Positions 19,048 to 27,375 of a stretch of DNA of 64,000 nucleotides are shown here, piece after piece. The first letter of the stretch is position 1; every line of letters begins with the position of its first letter. The notes beneath the pieces are model-generated. The model did not search any database. It was not told the DNA's origin and saw only the letters and a program-made list of their open reading frames with translations. The stretch is taken from assembly GCA_963750255.1 (NCBI GenBank), contig CAVVPZ010000009.1, positions 186,001 to 250,000 of the forward strand, written 5' to 3'. This stretch comes from DATLED01 sp963750255. Its GTDB lineage: Bacteria > Actinomycetota > Acidimicrobiia > Acidimicrobiales > CADCTF01. A program made the translations under genes and the position numbers.

Positions 19048-19944
19048 TCAGCCGAGCGGAAGAACAGCCGCCAGCCGCTCGAGGCCATCTCGATCCCAAG
19101 GGGCCCGCATGGCGATGTTGACCTGGGTGGCGCCGGCCTCGACGTAGCGGTTGACGTGGTCGAGGACTTGGTCCTCGGACCCCATCAGCACGCCGGGGCG
19201 CACGAAGTTGGCGATGCGCCCGAACTGGGGCACGAGGTCCTCCTCGTTCCACGCCAGTCCAACGTTGACGGTCAGCTTGATCTCGGCCGGATCGCGGCCG
19301 ACCTCGTCGCAGTGCTTGTGGAGGATGCCCACCTTCTTGGCGTAGTCGTCGGGCGAGATGAACGGGACGTTCCAGCCGTCGGCGTAGCGAGCCGCGATCC
19401 GCAGCGTGCGCTTCTCGCCCCCACCACCGATCCAGATCGGCAGCTCCTTCTGCACCGGCTTGGGCTCGCATTTCGCGTCGGTGAGCTGGAACCACGCGCC
19501 CTCGAAAGTGGTGGAGTCGTTGCGCAGCAGGCCGCGCACGCACTGGACGGCCTCTTCGAGTTGGTTCATGCGGGTGCCGACGGCGGGAAAGGGGATGCCG
19601 TAGGCCTGGTACTCGACCTCGCTCCATCCAGCGCCGATGCCGATGTCGGCCCGACCGCCTGACAGGTGGTCGATGGTGGCGATGGCGTTGGCCAACACGG
19701 CCGGATGTCGGTAGCCGCACGAGTACACGAGTGACCCGCAACGGACTCGGGTCGTGTTGCAGGCGAGGGCGGCATGGGCGGCCACGGCCTCCAGGCAGTT
19801 GGGCTCTCCCGTGCCGTCGGCGGCGTAGAAGTGGTCCCAGATCGAGATCCAGCCGAAGCCGAGCTCTTCGATGCGCTTCCAGAGCGAGATCAACTCGTCC
19901 GTCGTGGTGTTCTGCAGTCCGGTGTGGACCCCGAAGGTCGTCAT
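19048..19944 (-). CDS. LLM-class F420-dependent oxidoreductase
   Basis: A 298-residue luciferase-like monooxygenase-fold enzyme. Features are WISIWDHFYAADGTGEPNCL near the N-terminus, GSLVYSCGYRHPAVLANAIA, the DIGIGAGWSEVEYQAYGIPF hallmark, and PIWIGGGGEKRTLRIAARYA. Actinobacterial members use the deazaflavin F420 for hydride transfer on varied substrates. The start is ATG 19944 (MTTFGVHTGL); an in-frame upstream ATG adds unconserved, arginine-rich sequence. It ends 24 bases before the galactose operon's first gene, in the same direction. It is divergent from the CoA transferase. Confidence 0.88.
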   Translation of the reverse strand: MTTFGVHTGLQNTTTDELISLWKRIEELGFGWISIWDHFYAADGTGEPNCLEAVAAHAALACNTTRVRCGSLVYSCGYRHPAVLANAIATIDHLSGGRADIGIGAGWSEVEYQAYGIPFPAVGTRMNQLEEAVQCVRGLLRNDSTTFEGAWFQLTDAKCEPKPVQKELPIWIGGGGEKRTLRIAARYADGWNVPFISPDDYAKKVGILHKHCDEVGRDPAEIKLTVNVGLAWNEEDLVPQFGRIANFVRPGVLMGSEDQVLDHVNRYVEAGATQVNIAMRAPWDRDGLERLAAVLPLG

Positions 19945-20015
19945 GGACCGGACACTACGATCCCGTCCGTGCCTCGCGCGTCGAGCGACGCCCTGCCCTG
20001 AACTCAAGGAGTCCC

Positions 20016-21164
20016 ATGTCCGGTCCTCTCTCCGGTATCAAGATCATCGAGATCGCGGGCATCGGCCCCGGTCCGTTCGCAGCCATGGTGCTGTCCGACA
20101 TGGGAGCCGAGGTGCTCCGGGTCGACCGTTCGCAGGCGGTGCGGGGAGGCGATCCGTCGTCGCCGCCCGGCGACGTGCTCAATCGGGGGCGCCGCTCGAT
20201 CGGCGTCGATCTGAAGAACCCCGACGGCGTGCAGACGGTGCTCCGCCTCGTCGAATCGGCCGATGCGCTGATCGAGGGCTTTCGTCCCGGTGTGGCCGAG
20301 CGACTCGGCATCGGGCCCGACGAGTGCCTCGCCCGCAACGCCAAGCTCGTCTACGGCCGCATGACGGGCTGGGGCCAGGAGGGTCCGATGGCCCACGCCG
20401 CCGGGCACGACATCAACTACATCGCCCTGGCCGGGGCGCTCGAGCCGATCGGCCGAGCCGGACAGCCACCGCTCCCGCCGCTCAACCTCGTCGGTGATTT
20501 CGGCGGCGGCGGCATGTTCTTGGCCTTCGGCGTCGCCTGCGCCCTCCTCGAGGCCCAGCGGTCGGGCCAGGGTCAGGTCGTCGACGCCGCCATGGTCGAC
20601 GGCGCCGCCACGCTGATGTCGATGTTCCACTCGTTCACCGCCATGGGCATGTGGACCGACCAGCGGGGCACGAACCTCCTCGACACCGGCGCCCACTTCT
20701 ACGAGGTCTACGAGACGAGCGACGGCAAGTACGTCTCCATCGGTTCCATCGAGCCCCAGTTCTACGCCGAGTTGCTCAAGCTCACCGGTCTCGACGGCGA
20801 CGCTGAGTTCGCCGGCCAGCACAACCGAGCCAACTGGCCCAAGCTCAAGGAGCGCCTGGGCGAGGTGTTCCTGACCAAGACCCGTGACGAATGGACCGAG
20901 ATCATGGAGGGCACCGACGTCTGCTTCGCGCCCGTGCTGTCGATCAAGGAGGCCCCGAAGCACCCGCACCTCGTGCAGCGGGGCACCTTCACCGAGGTCG
21001 CCGGCATCACCCAACCGGCGCCGGCGCCGCGCTTCAGCCGCACCCCGGGAGCGATCAGCCGCCCGCCCTCCCACGCCGGGCAACACACTGACGAAGCCCT
21101 CGTCGATTGGGGATTCGACGATGCCGAGGTGGCCAAGCTCCGCGAGGCCGGCGCGATCGCCTGA
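20016..21164 (+). CDS. CaiB/BaiF family CoA transferase / alpha-methylacyl-CoA racemase
   Basis: A 382-residue class III CoA transferase-fold protein. It begins LSGIKIIEIAGIGPGPFAAM and has LSDMGAEVLRVDR, GRMTGWGQEGPMAHAAGHDI (with the His-Asp of the racemase active site) and YIALAGALEPIGRAGQP. This resembles alpha-methylacyl-CoA racemase, which inverts branched 2-methylacyl-CoAs for beta-oxidation. The start ATG 20016 is supported by AAGGAG at 20006-20011. The stop overlaps the PIG-L start by one base. Racemase is more likely than transferase because of the intact GHDINY motif. Confidence 0.88.
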   Translation: MSGPLSGIKIIEIAGIGPGPFAAMVLSDMGAEVLRVDRSQAVRGGDPSSPPGDVLNRGRRSIGVDLKNPDGVQTVLRLVESADALIEGFRPGVAERLGIGPDECLARNAKLVYGRMTGWGQEGPMAHAAGHDINYIALAGALEPIGRAGQPPLPPLNLVGDFGGGGMFLAFGVACALLEAQRSGQGQVVDAAMVDGAATLMSMFHSFTAMGMWTDQRGTNLLDTGAHFYEVYETSDGKYVSIGSIEPQFYAELLKLTGLDGDAEFAGQHNRANWPKLKERLGEVFLTKTRDEWTEIMEGTDVCFAPVLSIKEAPKHPHLVQRGTFTEVAGITQPAPAPRFSRTPGAISRPPSHAGQHTDEALVDWGFDDAEVAKLREAGAIA

Positions 21165-21954
21165 TGGCCACGGTGGTGTTCTTCCACGCCCATCCCGACG
21201 ACGAGAGCATCGTGACCGGGGGCACCATGGCCAAGCTGGCCGCTGACGGCCACCGGGTGGTGATGGTCACCGCCACCCGGGGCGAGCACGGCGAAGTCGC
21301 CGACGGTTTCCTCGACCCGGGCGAGGAACTGTGGCAACGCCGCGAGCGTGAAACCGAAGCCTCGGCTCGCGTGCTCGGCGTGGCCCGGGGCGAGTTCCTT
21401 GGGCTATGTCGATTCGGGGATGATGGGCACCCCAGAAAACGACGCCCCGGCGTCGTTCTGGCAGGCCGACATCGACGAGGCCGCGGGCCGGCTGGCCGCC
21501 ATCCTCGAAGAAGAACACGCCGACGTCCTCACCGTCTATGACGACAACGGTAACTACGGCCACCCCGACCACATCCAGGTCCACCGCGTCGGTGTGCGCG
21601 CCGCCGGCATTGGCAAGTGTGGATCGTGTCTACGAGGTGACCGTCGACCGCGACCATTTCCGGGAGATGTTCCGTCGCTCGGCCGAGCAGGGCGTGGAGG
21701 TCCCCGACGTGCCGGAGGAAGAGTTCGAGATCGGCAAGCCGACCGTCGAGATCACCACCCGCGTCGACGTGAGCGACTATCTCGACGTCAAGAAGCGATC
21801 GATGCAGGCCCACGCCAGTCAGATCAGCGAGGCGTCGTTCTTTCTCGCCATGCCGCCCGAGGCCTTCGCGTTGGCGTGGGGCACCGAGTGGTTCATCCGG
21901 CGCAACGCGCCCGAGGGCACCGCCGAGACGTCGCTGTTGGAGGGGTTGGTCTGA
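21164..21954 (+). CDS. PIG-L family deacetylase (MshB/Mca-like); two frame breaks
   Basis: About 264 residues in three frames. The first has the metal motif FFHAHPDDESIVTGG. After a break near 21405 comes LGYVDSGMMGTPENDAPASF and then DDNGNYGHPDHIQVHRVGVR. After a second break near 21607 comes VDRVYEVTVDRDHFREMFRR, running to LLEGLV. AHPDDE and GHPDH carry the zinc ligands. The 'LGYVDSGM' segment recalls mycothiol S-conjugate amidase (Mca). Such enzymes make or recycle mycothiol, the actinobacterial thiol buffer. The exact substrate is not settled. Confidence 0.83.
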
Positions 21955-22502
21955 TGGGACACGTGGTCATGGTTCGTCATGGAAAAGCGGCCGCCGGGTG
22001 GGACGCCGACCTCGACCCCGGTCTCGACGATGTCGGACGCCAGCAGGCCCAAGTGATGGCCGACGCCCTCCATCTGTTCGGCCCGCTGCCGCTGTACTCG
22101 AGCCCGCTGCGCCGCTGCTACGAAACGGCCGAAGCGCTCGGCGATCGCTGGGGCGTCGAGCCCGTCGTGTGCCCCGACGTGGGCGAAGTCGAGTCACCGA
22201 CGGCGGATCTCGCCGAGCGTGGCGCCTGGCTGCGACAGTTCATGGGTTCGACGTGGAGCGAGCAGCCCGACGACCTCCGGCGATGGCGCCAACGGGTCGT
22301 CGACTTCCTCCTCTCCCTCGATCACGACGCGGTGGTCGTGAGCCACTTCGTGGCCATCAACGCCGCCGTGGGTTGGGCCCAGGGCGACGATCGCGTGATC
22401 GTGTTCCCGCCCGACAACTGTTCGCGTACCGAGTTCAAGGTCGACGCCGGTCGGCTCGAGGTCGTCGAACTCGGCGGGACCGCTACGACCCACGTCAACT
22501 GA
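21954..22502 (+). CDS. Histidine phosphatase family protein (phosphoglycerate mutase-like)
   Basis: A 182-residue protein. The catalytic VMVRHGKAAAGWD sits at the N-terminus (RHG with the nucleophile His), then SSPLRRCYETAEALGDRW and a late VVVSHFVAINAAVGWA with the second His. The arrangement is that of broad-specificity PhoE/SixA-like phosphatases. The start ATG 21954 shares its A with the PIG-L stop. It could act on a phosphometabolite; none is indicated by neighbours. The Fe-alcohol dehydrogenase follows four bases later. Confidence 0.86.
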   Translation: MGHVVMVRHGKAAAGWDADLDPGLDDVGRQQAQVMADALHLFGPLPLYSSPLRRCYETAEALGDRWGVEPVVCPDVGEVESPTADLAERGAWLRQFMGSTWSEQPDDLRRWRQRVVDFLLSLDHDAVVVSHFVAINAAVGWAQGDDRVIVFPPDNCSRTEFKVDAGRLEVVELGGTATTHVN

Positions 22503-22506
22503 CCAC

Positions 22507-23619
22507 GTGAACACCGACTGGAACCACGTCTCCTACGCCCAGCGCATCCACTTCGGCGATGGGGCGGTCGAGCAAGTGCCCGAGATCCTGCGCGAGATCG
22601 GCGTCCGCAGGGTCTTGCTGATCACCACCCAGGGCAGGCTGGCATCGGAGACCGGCGAGCGGCTGGTGTCTCGGCTGGGTCGATCGCTGTCGACCACCTA
22701 CGACGGCGTTCGCCGCCACGTTCCGACCGACACGGTGCAGGCCGCGCTCGGCCTCGCGAGAGACCGTGATGTCGACGGCATCGTGTCGTTCGGCGGGGGG
22801 TCGTGCGCCGATCTCGGCAAGGCCGTGTCGTTCTTCGTCGAGCAAGAGGCGGGGACCCCCGGAGCCTCGTACGTCGACCGGCCGGTGCTGCCCCACCTCG
22901 CCATCCCCCTCACCTACTCGGGCGCTGAAATGACGCCGTTCTTCGGCATGACCGACGAGTCGACCCGACGCAAGAGCGGCGGCGGCGGCCCGACCACCGC
23001 CCCGTTGGCGGTCGTGTACGACCCGGTGCTCACCACCGACACCCCGCCGCGGGTCAGCGCCGAGACCGGCGTGAACTGTCTCGCCCACGGCATCGAGGCG
23101 GCCTACTCCCCTTCGCGTACCCCTGAGGCCGAGGCCATTGCTCTGGCCTGCATCGAGCGGGTCGCAGCGGCGCTCGTGATGGTCGTCGAGGCGCCCGACG
23201 AGTTGCCTGCGCGTCGGATCATGCTCGAGGCCGCCTCGCTCGGCGGACGGAGCCTCCAGAACTCGGCGATGGGCGCCCAGCACGGGTTGGCCCAGCTGCT
23301 CGGCGGCCGGACCGGGATGGCTCATGGGCTGGCCAACGCCGTCCTCCTGGCTGCGGTGGTCCGCTACAACCACGACGCCGTGCCCCGAGCGATGTCCAAC
23401 ATCGCTCGCGCCCTCGGCGCCGAAGACGGCGACGCCGCCGGAGCCGTCGACCGGCTCTGCGAGCGACTTGGACTTCCACGCACGCTGAGTGAGGTAGGGG
23501 CCGACGAGGGCGACCTCGACGCCGTGGCCAGGATGGCCGAAGGCAACGCCGCCGTGCGGGCCAACCCCCGGCCCATGGACGAGTCCGAGGCTCGCGCGTT
23601 GCTCGCCGCCATCGGCTGA
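22507..23619 (+). CDS. Iron-containing alcohol dehydrogenase / maleylacetate reductase-like
   Basis: A 370-residue group III dehydrogenase. The NAD(P)-binding part has VDGIVSFGGGSCADLGKAVS. The metal region has NCLAHGIEAAYSPSRTPEAE and GAQHGLAQLLGGRTGMAHGL, giving the His/Asp-type ligands of the family. The start GTG 22507 comes four bases after the previous stop. Similarity in layout is closest to maleylacetate reductases, which finish aromatic ring degradation, but no other aromatic-catabolic gene is in the window, so other short-chain oxo-substrates are equally possible. Confidence 0.8.
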   Translation: MNTDWNHVSYAQRIHFGDGAVEQVPEILREIGVRRVLLITTQGRLASETGERLVSRLGRSLSTTYDGVRRHVPTDTVQAALGLARDRDVDGIVSFGGGSCADLGKAVSFFVEQEAGTPGASYVDRPVLPHLAIPLTYSGAEMTPFFGMTDESTRRKSGGGGPTTAPLAVVYDPVLTTDTPPRVSAETGVNCLAHGIEAAYSPSRTPEAEAIALACIERVAAALVMVVEAPDELPARRIMLEAASLGGRSLQNSAMGAQHGLAQLLGGRTGMAHGLANAVLLAAVVRYNHDAVPRAMSNIARALGAEDGDAAGAVDRLCERLGLPRTLSEVGADEGDLDAVARMAEGNAAVRANPRPMDESEARALLAAIG

Positions 23620-23656
23620 CCAGGCACAAACCCCCCTGGGGGCTTACGCTCGGCGC

Positions 23657-23980
23657 ATGAGCTTTGTCGCCATCAACGCCATCACCGTCCCCGACGGGGG
23701 CGCCGAGGAACTGGTCAAGCGATTCGCGGCCCGCGCCGGCGCCGTCGACCAGCAGGACGGGTTCGAGGAGTTCCAACTCCTCCGTCCTGCTGACGGCAAG
23801 AACACGTTCTTCGTCTACACCCGGTGGCGCGACCAAGCGGCGTTCGAGGCGTGGACATCCTCCATGGCCTTCGGGCAGGGTCACGCCCGACCCGAGGGCT
23901 CCGACCGTCCCGTGGCCATGGGCAGCGAGCTCCTCGCGTTCGAGGTCGAGAGCCGGACGGGACCCGCGGTGTCGGCATGA
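23657..23980 (+). CDS. MhuD-like haem-degrading monooxygenase (ABM fold)
   Basis: A 107-residue antibiotic-biosynthesis-monooxygenase-fold protein whose text follows mycobacterial MhuD closely. Asn7 sits in SFVAINAITV, Arg22 and Arg26 in VKRFAARAGAV, then FQLLRPADGKNTFFVYTRW, Trp66 in FEAWTSS, and His76 close behind. In MhuD the Asn, Trp and His bind haem and ruffle it for ring opening. The match of spacing supports a haem oxygenase that frees iron. It overlaps the VOC gene by four bases. No haem transporter is nearby. Confidence 0.82.
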   Translation: MSFVAINAITVPDGGAEELVKRFAARAGAVDQQDGFEEFQLLRPADGKNTFFVYTRWRDQAAFEAWTSSMAFGQGHARPEGSDRPVAMGSELLAFEVESRTGPAVSA

Positions 23981-24564
23981 GCCCGGGCGAGCGCCCGATG
24001 GAGAACCCACGCTGGCGGGGGGTCAACCACCTCGCCCTCGTCACGCCCGACATGGACACGACCGTTCGCTTCTACCACGGCGTGCTCGGCATGCGGCTGG
24101 TGGCGTCGGTGATGGCAGGCCCGATGCGTCACTACTTCTTCGAGATCGGACCCGAGAACACCGTCGCCTTCTTCGAGGTCAAGGGCGCCGACACGTTCTC
24201 TGCTCCGGCGGGCATTCCCGATCGTCTCCGCAAAGCGCAGTTCGACCATCTCGCGTTCAACGTCGCCGATGAACGCTCGCTGGTCGACCTCCAGGAGCGT
24301 CTCCGGGCACACGGGTGCGAGGTCACCGACGTCATCGACCACGGTTTCGTGCGATCGGTGTACTTCAGCGACCCGCACGGCATCGCCCTCGAGGCATCGT
24401 GGTGGGCCGTCGACGCCACCGCCCGTCCGGCCGACTACGACGATGGCGTCCTCTTCGGTGACCGTGATCCGGTGGCCGCCGTTCGAGAGTTGGCGGCAAC
24501 CGGCACCCTCACCTCGACACCAAGGACGCGATTGACCGGCGACGAGATCGTCGACCCCGCCTGA
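23977..24564 (+). CDS. VOC family (glyoxalase/dioxygenase-fold) protein
   Basis: A 195-residue vicinal-oxygen-chelate protein with two paired beta-alpha-beta-beta-beta modules. It has GVNHLALVTPDMDTTVRFYH with the first metal His, FDHLAFNVADERSLVDLQER with the second, and SVYFSDPHGIALEASWW with the Glu. It resembles extradiol-dioxygenase-like and glyoxalase-like proteins of unknown substrate. The start ATG 23977 overlaps the MhuD-like stop; a second in-frame ATG eight codons later (MENPRWRGV) is also possible. The C-terminal ~45 residues are extra. Confidence 0.83.
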   Translation: MSPGERPMENPRWRGVNHLALVTPDMDTTVRFYHGVLGMRLVASVMAGPMRHYFFEIGPENTVAFFEVKGADTFSAPAGIPDRLRKAQFDHLAFNVADERSLVDLQERLRAHGCEVTDVIDHGFVRSVYFSDPHGIALEASWWAVDATARPADYDDGVLFGDRDPVAAVRELAATGTLTSTPRTRLTGDEIVDPA

Positions 24565-24642
24565 GCGAACCAGCGGGGTCGGTACGATGAGTGCCGCTCG
24601 GCCCCCGCTCGGGCCGCTCGCTCTCCCGGTTGGATCGATCCC

Positions 24643-25029
24643 TTGCCCTTTGCCGTCGTCGCCAGTCTCCGAGACCTCCACGTGGGATGGGCGTGGGTCG
24701 TGATCATCGGCAACGGGCTGGCCGGACTCTGGTCGCTCGGCGCTTGGAAGATCCCTGGACTTCGGACGCGGGCGCTGTGGTGGTTCACCGTGGCCGTACA
24801 AGTGTCGGTCTTCATCCAGGTGCTGCTCGGGGTCGAACTCGTGGCGGGGGAGAAGATCGAAGCCGCGCAGTTCCACATGTTCTACGGGTTCGTCGCCATC
24901 ATCGCCGTCGGCATCCTGTACAGCTACCGCCAGCAACTCCGCGGCCGGCTCTACCAGCTCTACGGCTTCGGCGGCCTCTTCATCATGGGGCTCGGCATTC
25001 GAGCCCTCCTCGTGGGCGCTCGGACCTGA
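24643..25029 (+). CDS. Small integral membrane protein, unknown function
   Basis: A 128-residue protein with about four hydrophobic helices: HVGWAWVVIIGNGLAGLWSL; WWFTVAVQVSVFIQVLLGVE; FYGFVAIIAVGILYSYRQQL; GGLFIMGLGIRALLVGA. The start is TTG 24643. A conserved-looking basic loop (YRQQLRGRLYQLYGFGG) precedes the last helix. I do not recognise a named family. The 78 bases before it hold no clear signal. It is convergent with the Lrp-type ligand-binding gene, 12 bases apart. Confidence 0.7.
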   Translation: MPFAVVASLRDLHVGWAWVVIIGNGLAGLWSLGAWKIPGLRTRALWWFTVAVQVSVFIQVLLGVELVAGEKIEAAQFHMFYGFVAIIAVGILYSYRQQLRGRLYQLYGFGGLFIMGLGIRALLVGART

Positions 25030-25041
25030 GCCCGGCCGTCG

Positions 25042-25278
25042 CTACAGGTGGACGACGGGGCAGGTCAGGGTGCGAGTGATGCCCTCGATGAGCTGCACGC
25101 GGCTGACGACCATCTTGCCGAGCTCGTCGACCGAGTTGGCCTCGGCTCGCACGATGACGTCGTACGGACCGGTGACATCTTCGGCCGAGACCACGCCGTC
25201 GATTCCCGCTACCTCTTCTGCGACCTGAGCGGCCTTGCCGACTTCGGTCTGGATGAGGACGTATGCGCTGACGGCCAC
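25042..25278 (-). CDS. Stand-alone Lrp/AsnC ligand-binding (RAM) domain protein
   Basis: A 78-residue protein consisting only of the Lrp/AsnC C-terminal ligand-binding domain: SAYVLIQTEVGKAAQVAEEV, then GVVSAEDVTGPYDVIVRAEA, then SRVQLIEGITRTLTCPVVHL. There is no helix-turn-helix. Such stand-alone RAM proteins form ring assemblies and bind amino acids; some modulate full-length Lrp proteins. The gene follows pckG on the same strand, separated by a hairpin, so it probably has its own promoter. Confidence 0.88.
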   Translation of the reverse strand: MAVSAYVLIQTEVGKAAQVAEEVAGIDGVVSAEDVTGPYDVIVRAEANSVDELGKMVVSRVQLIEGITRTLTCPVVHL

Positions 25279-25312
25279 GGGGAAGCCTCCTGGGGCTAGG
25301 GCTCGGGGGGTT

Positions 25313-25343
25313 GGGGCGAGGGCATCGTAACGCCCATCGCCCC
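25313..25343 (-). terminator. GC-rich hairpin between pckG and the RAM-domain gene
   Basis: On the minus strand GGGGCGA-T-GGGC pairs with GCCC-TCGCCCC, forming an 11-bp stem with a single bulged T and an eight-base loop. It lies 31-62 bases behind the pckG stop and just ahead of the RAM gene. There is no U tract, as is common in high-GC actinobacteria. It could equally be a leader structure for the RAM gene. Confidence 0.55.
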
Positions 25344-25374
25344 GTCCCTCACATTTCCGGTTCGGAACGACCGG

Positions 25375-27174
25375 TCAGTTGGTGAGGCGCTTCTCCAGCG
25401 CCTGGAGCTCGTCCCGCAGCGCCTGGGGCAGGCGATCGCCGATCTCGTCGAAGTGCTCTTCGATCGAGGGGATCTCCTGGCGCCACTCGTCAGCGTCGAC
25501 CTTCAACAGTCGGTCCCACGCCGAGTCGGCGAGATCGAGGCCATCGGTCGGCAGGGCGGCGCGGGTCGGCAGCAGCCCGATCGGCGTCTCGACAGCTTCT
25601 CCCTCGCCGTTGCAGCGCTGGAAGACCCACTCGAGCACCCGGCTGTTCTCGCCGAAGCCGGGCCAGATGAATTTGCCGTCGTCGTCCTTGAGGAACCAGT
25701 TGACGTAGAAGATCTTGGGCAGCTTGTCGGCGGTGGTGGCGGCGCCGATCCGGAGCCAGTGGTTGAGGTAGTCGCCGACGTGGTAGCCGGTGAAGGGGAG
25801 CATGGCGAAGGGGTCACGGCGCAGCTTGCCGACCGCTCCGGCCTGGGCCGCGGTGGTCTCGGAGGCCATGATCGAACCGAGGAAGACGCCTTGGTCCCAG
25901 GAGTAGGCCTCGGTGATGAGGGGCACGACCGACGAGCGGCGACCGCCGAAGAGGATGGCCGAGATCGGCACTCCGGCCGGGTCTTGCCACTCCGGAGCGA
26001 TGGCCGGGTCCTGGGCGGCGGGGGCGGTGAAGCGGGCGTTGGGGTGGGCGGCGGGGGTCCCCGACTGCGGGGTCCAGTCGTTGCCCTTCCAGTCGGTGAG
26101 CTGGGCCGGCGTCTCCTCGGTCATGCCCTCCCACCACACGTCGCCGTCATCGGTCTTCGCGCAATTGGTGAAGATGCAGTTGCCGTCAAGGGTCAACATG
26201 GCGTTGGGGTTGGTCTTCATCGACGTCCCAGGAGCCACGCCGAAGAAGCCGGCCTCGGGGTTGATGGCCCACAGCCGGCCGTCGTCGCCGAACTTCATCC
26301 AGCAGATGTCGTCACCCACGGTCTCGACCTTCCAGCCCGGGAGGGTCGGCACGAGCATGGCCAGATTGGTCTTGCCGCACGCCGACGGGAACGCGCCGGT
26401 GACGTATTTGGTCTCACCTTCGGGCGACGTGAGCTTGAGGATGAGCATGTGCTCGGCCAACCAGCCGGCATCGCGGGCCATGACCGATGCGATGCGCAGG
26501 GCGAAGCACTTCTTGCCGAGTAGCGCGTTGCCGCCGTAGCCGGAGCCGTACGACCAGATCTCGCGGGTTTCGGGGAAATGGACGATGTACTTGTTGTCGG
26601 CGTCGCAGGGCCAAGCGACGTCGGCCTTGCCGTCCGCGAGCGGGTAACCCACCGAGTGCAGGCAGGGAACGAAGTCGCCGTTCTCGCCCAGGACGTCGAG
26701 CGCGCCTTGGCCCATCCGGGTCATGATCCGCATGTTGACGACGACGTAGGGCGAGTCGGTGAGCTGCACGCCGACGTGGCTCTTGTCGGAGCCGAGCGGT
26801 CCCATCGAGAACGGCACGACATACATCGTCCGACCCTGCATCGAACCCTTGAAGAGTTCGGTCAACTCGACCTTCATCGCCGCCGGGTCGCGCCAATTGT
26901 TCGTCGGCCCGGCGTCGCCTTCGTCAGCCGAGCAGATGAACGTGCGATCTTCGACCCGGGCGACGTCGCCGGGGTCGGAGAGGGCGAGGTAGCTGTTGGG
27001 TCGCTTGGCATCACTGAGTCGCTCGAAGGTCCCGTTGTCGACGAGCACCTGAGCCAGCCGGTCGTACTCCTCGGCGGAACCGTCACACCACTCGACCCGG
27101 TCGGCCTGCGTCAGTGCCGCAATCTCGTCGACCCACTCGAGCAGCTTTTGGTTCTTCGTCGGGGCTTGGCTCAT
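25375..27174 (-). CDS. pckG: Phosphoenolpyruvate carboxykinase (GTP)
   Basis: A 599-residue GTP-dependent PEPCK converting oxaloacetate to phosphoenolpyruvate at the entry to gluconeogenesis. It shows YVVPFSMGPLGSDKSHVGVQ, the P-loop region GAFPSACGKTNLAMLVP with the reactive Cys, and GDDICWMKFGDDGRLWAINP, followed by EAGFFGVAPGTS. The late GYHVGDYLNHWL and ILFGGRRSSVVPLI also match. The GTP-type signature (ACGKTN) separates it from ATP-type enzymes. I start at ATG 27174 (MSQAPTKNQK); an AAGGAG lies 12 bases upstream. ATGs at 27186 and 27222 are in frame but worse placed. A palindrome at 27239-27255 may control it. Confidence 0.95.
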   Translation of the reverse strand: MSQAPTKNQKLLEWVDEIAALTQADRVEWCDGSAEEYDRLAQVLVDNGTFERLSDAKRPNSYLALSDPGDVARVEDRTFICSADEGDAGPTNNWRDPAAMKVELTELFKGSMQGRTMYVVPFSMGPLGSDKSHVGVQLTDSPYVVVNMRIMTRMGQGALDVLGENGDFVPCLHSVGYPLADGKADVAWPCDADNKYIVHFPETREIWSYGSGYGGNALLGKKCFALRIASVMARDAGWLAEHMLILKLTSPEGETKYVTGAFPSACGKTNLAMLVPTLPGWKVETVGDDICWMKFGDDGRLWAINPEAGFFGVAPGTSMKTNPNAMLTLDGNCIFTNCAKTDDGDVWWEGMTEETPAQLTDWKGNDWTPQSGTPAAHPNARFTAPAAQDPAIAPEWQDPAGVPISAILFGGRRSSVVPLITEAYSWDQGVFLGSIMASETTAAQAGAVGKLRRDPFAMLPFTGYHVGDYLNHWLRIGAATTADKLPKIFYVNWFLKDDDGKFIWPGFGENSRVLEWVFQRCNGEGEAVETPIGLLPTRAALPTDGLDLADSAWDRLLKVDADEWRQEIPSIEEHFDEIGDRLPQALRDELQALEKRLTN

Positions 27175-27238
27175 CTGCTCGCGCATCTCCTTAGGGCTGA
27201 GGGGCCCCGTAGGGCTCCTCATTGCGGGGTAAGGCGTT

Positions 27239-27255
27239 GTTTACCCATTGGTAAC
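27239..27255. promoter_or_regulatory. Near-palindromic operator candidate upstream of pckG
   Basis: GTTTACCcattGGTAAC is an imperfect inverted repeat (one extra T in the left arm) in an unusually AT-rich patch, 65 bases upstream of the chosen pckG start. The low GC relative to surroundings and the symmetry suggest a regulator site overlapping a promoter. No regulator gene is adjacent, so this is only a candidate. Confidence 0.4.
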
Positions 27256-27313
27256 TCCCCCTAAGGCTAGGCAAGGCGCGCCGGGCTGTGCCCAATCGGC
27301 GTCCGTCCCCGAC

Positions 27314-27361
27314 GCTTTCCGGCAGAAGTTGTCGTCGTGCCACCGGCCGGCGCCGGAAAGC
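27314..27361 (-). repeat. 48-nt palindromic intergenic element, copy A
   Basis: Arms GCTTTCCGGC (27314-27323) and GCCGGAAAGC (27352-27361) pair perfectly over 10 bp. Read on the minus strand, the left arm continues GC and the right arm is preceded by TTCT, exactly as in copies B (47324-47371) and C (54341-54388). It lies 15 bases behind the stop of the cold-shock-like gene, which is on the same strand, so it may act as a terminator or 3'-end stabiliser. Confidence 0.8.
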
Positions 27362-27375
27362 GGGGAGGTGGCGGG

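Noticed and set aside
22507..23619. Fe-alcohol dehydrogenase considered as part of an aromatic-degradation operon
   Set aside because: No ring-cleaving dioxygenase or partner enzyme is nearby; the histidine phosphatase and PIG-L neighbours do not support it.
23628..23643. CCCCCCTGGGGG before the MhuD-like gene considered as a terminator
   Set aside because: The arms meet with almost no loop, so a stable hairpin cannot form, and the site is too close to the downstream start.
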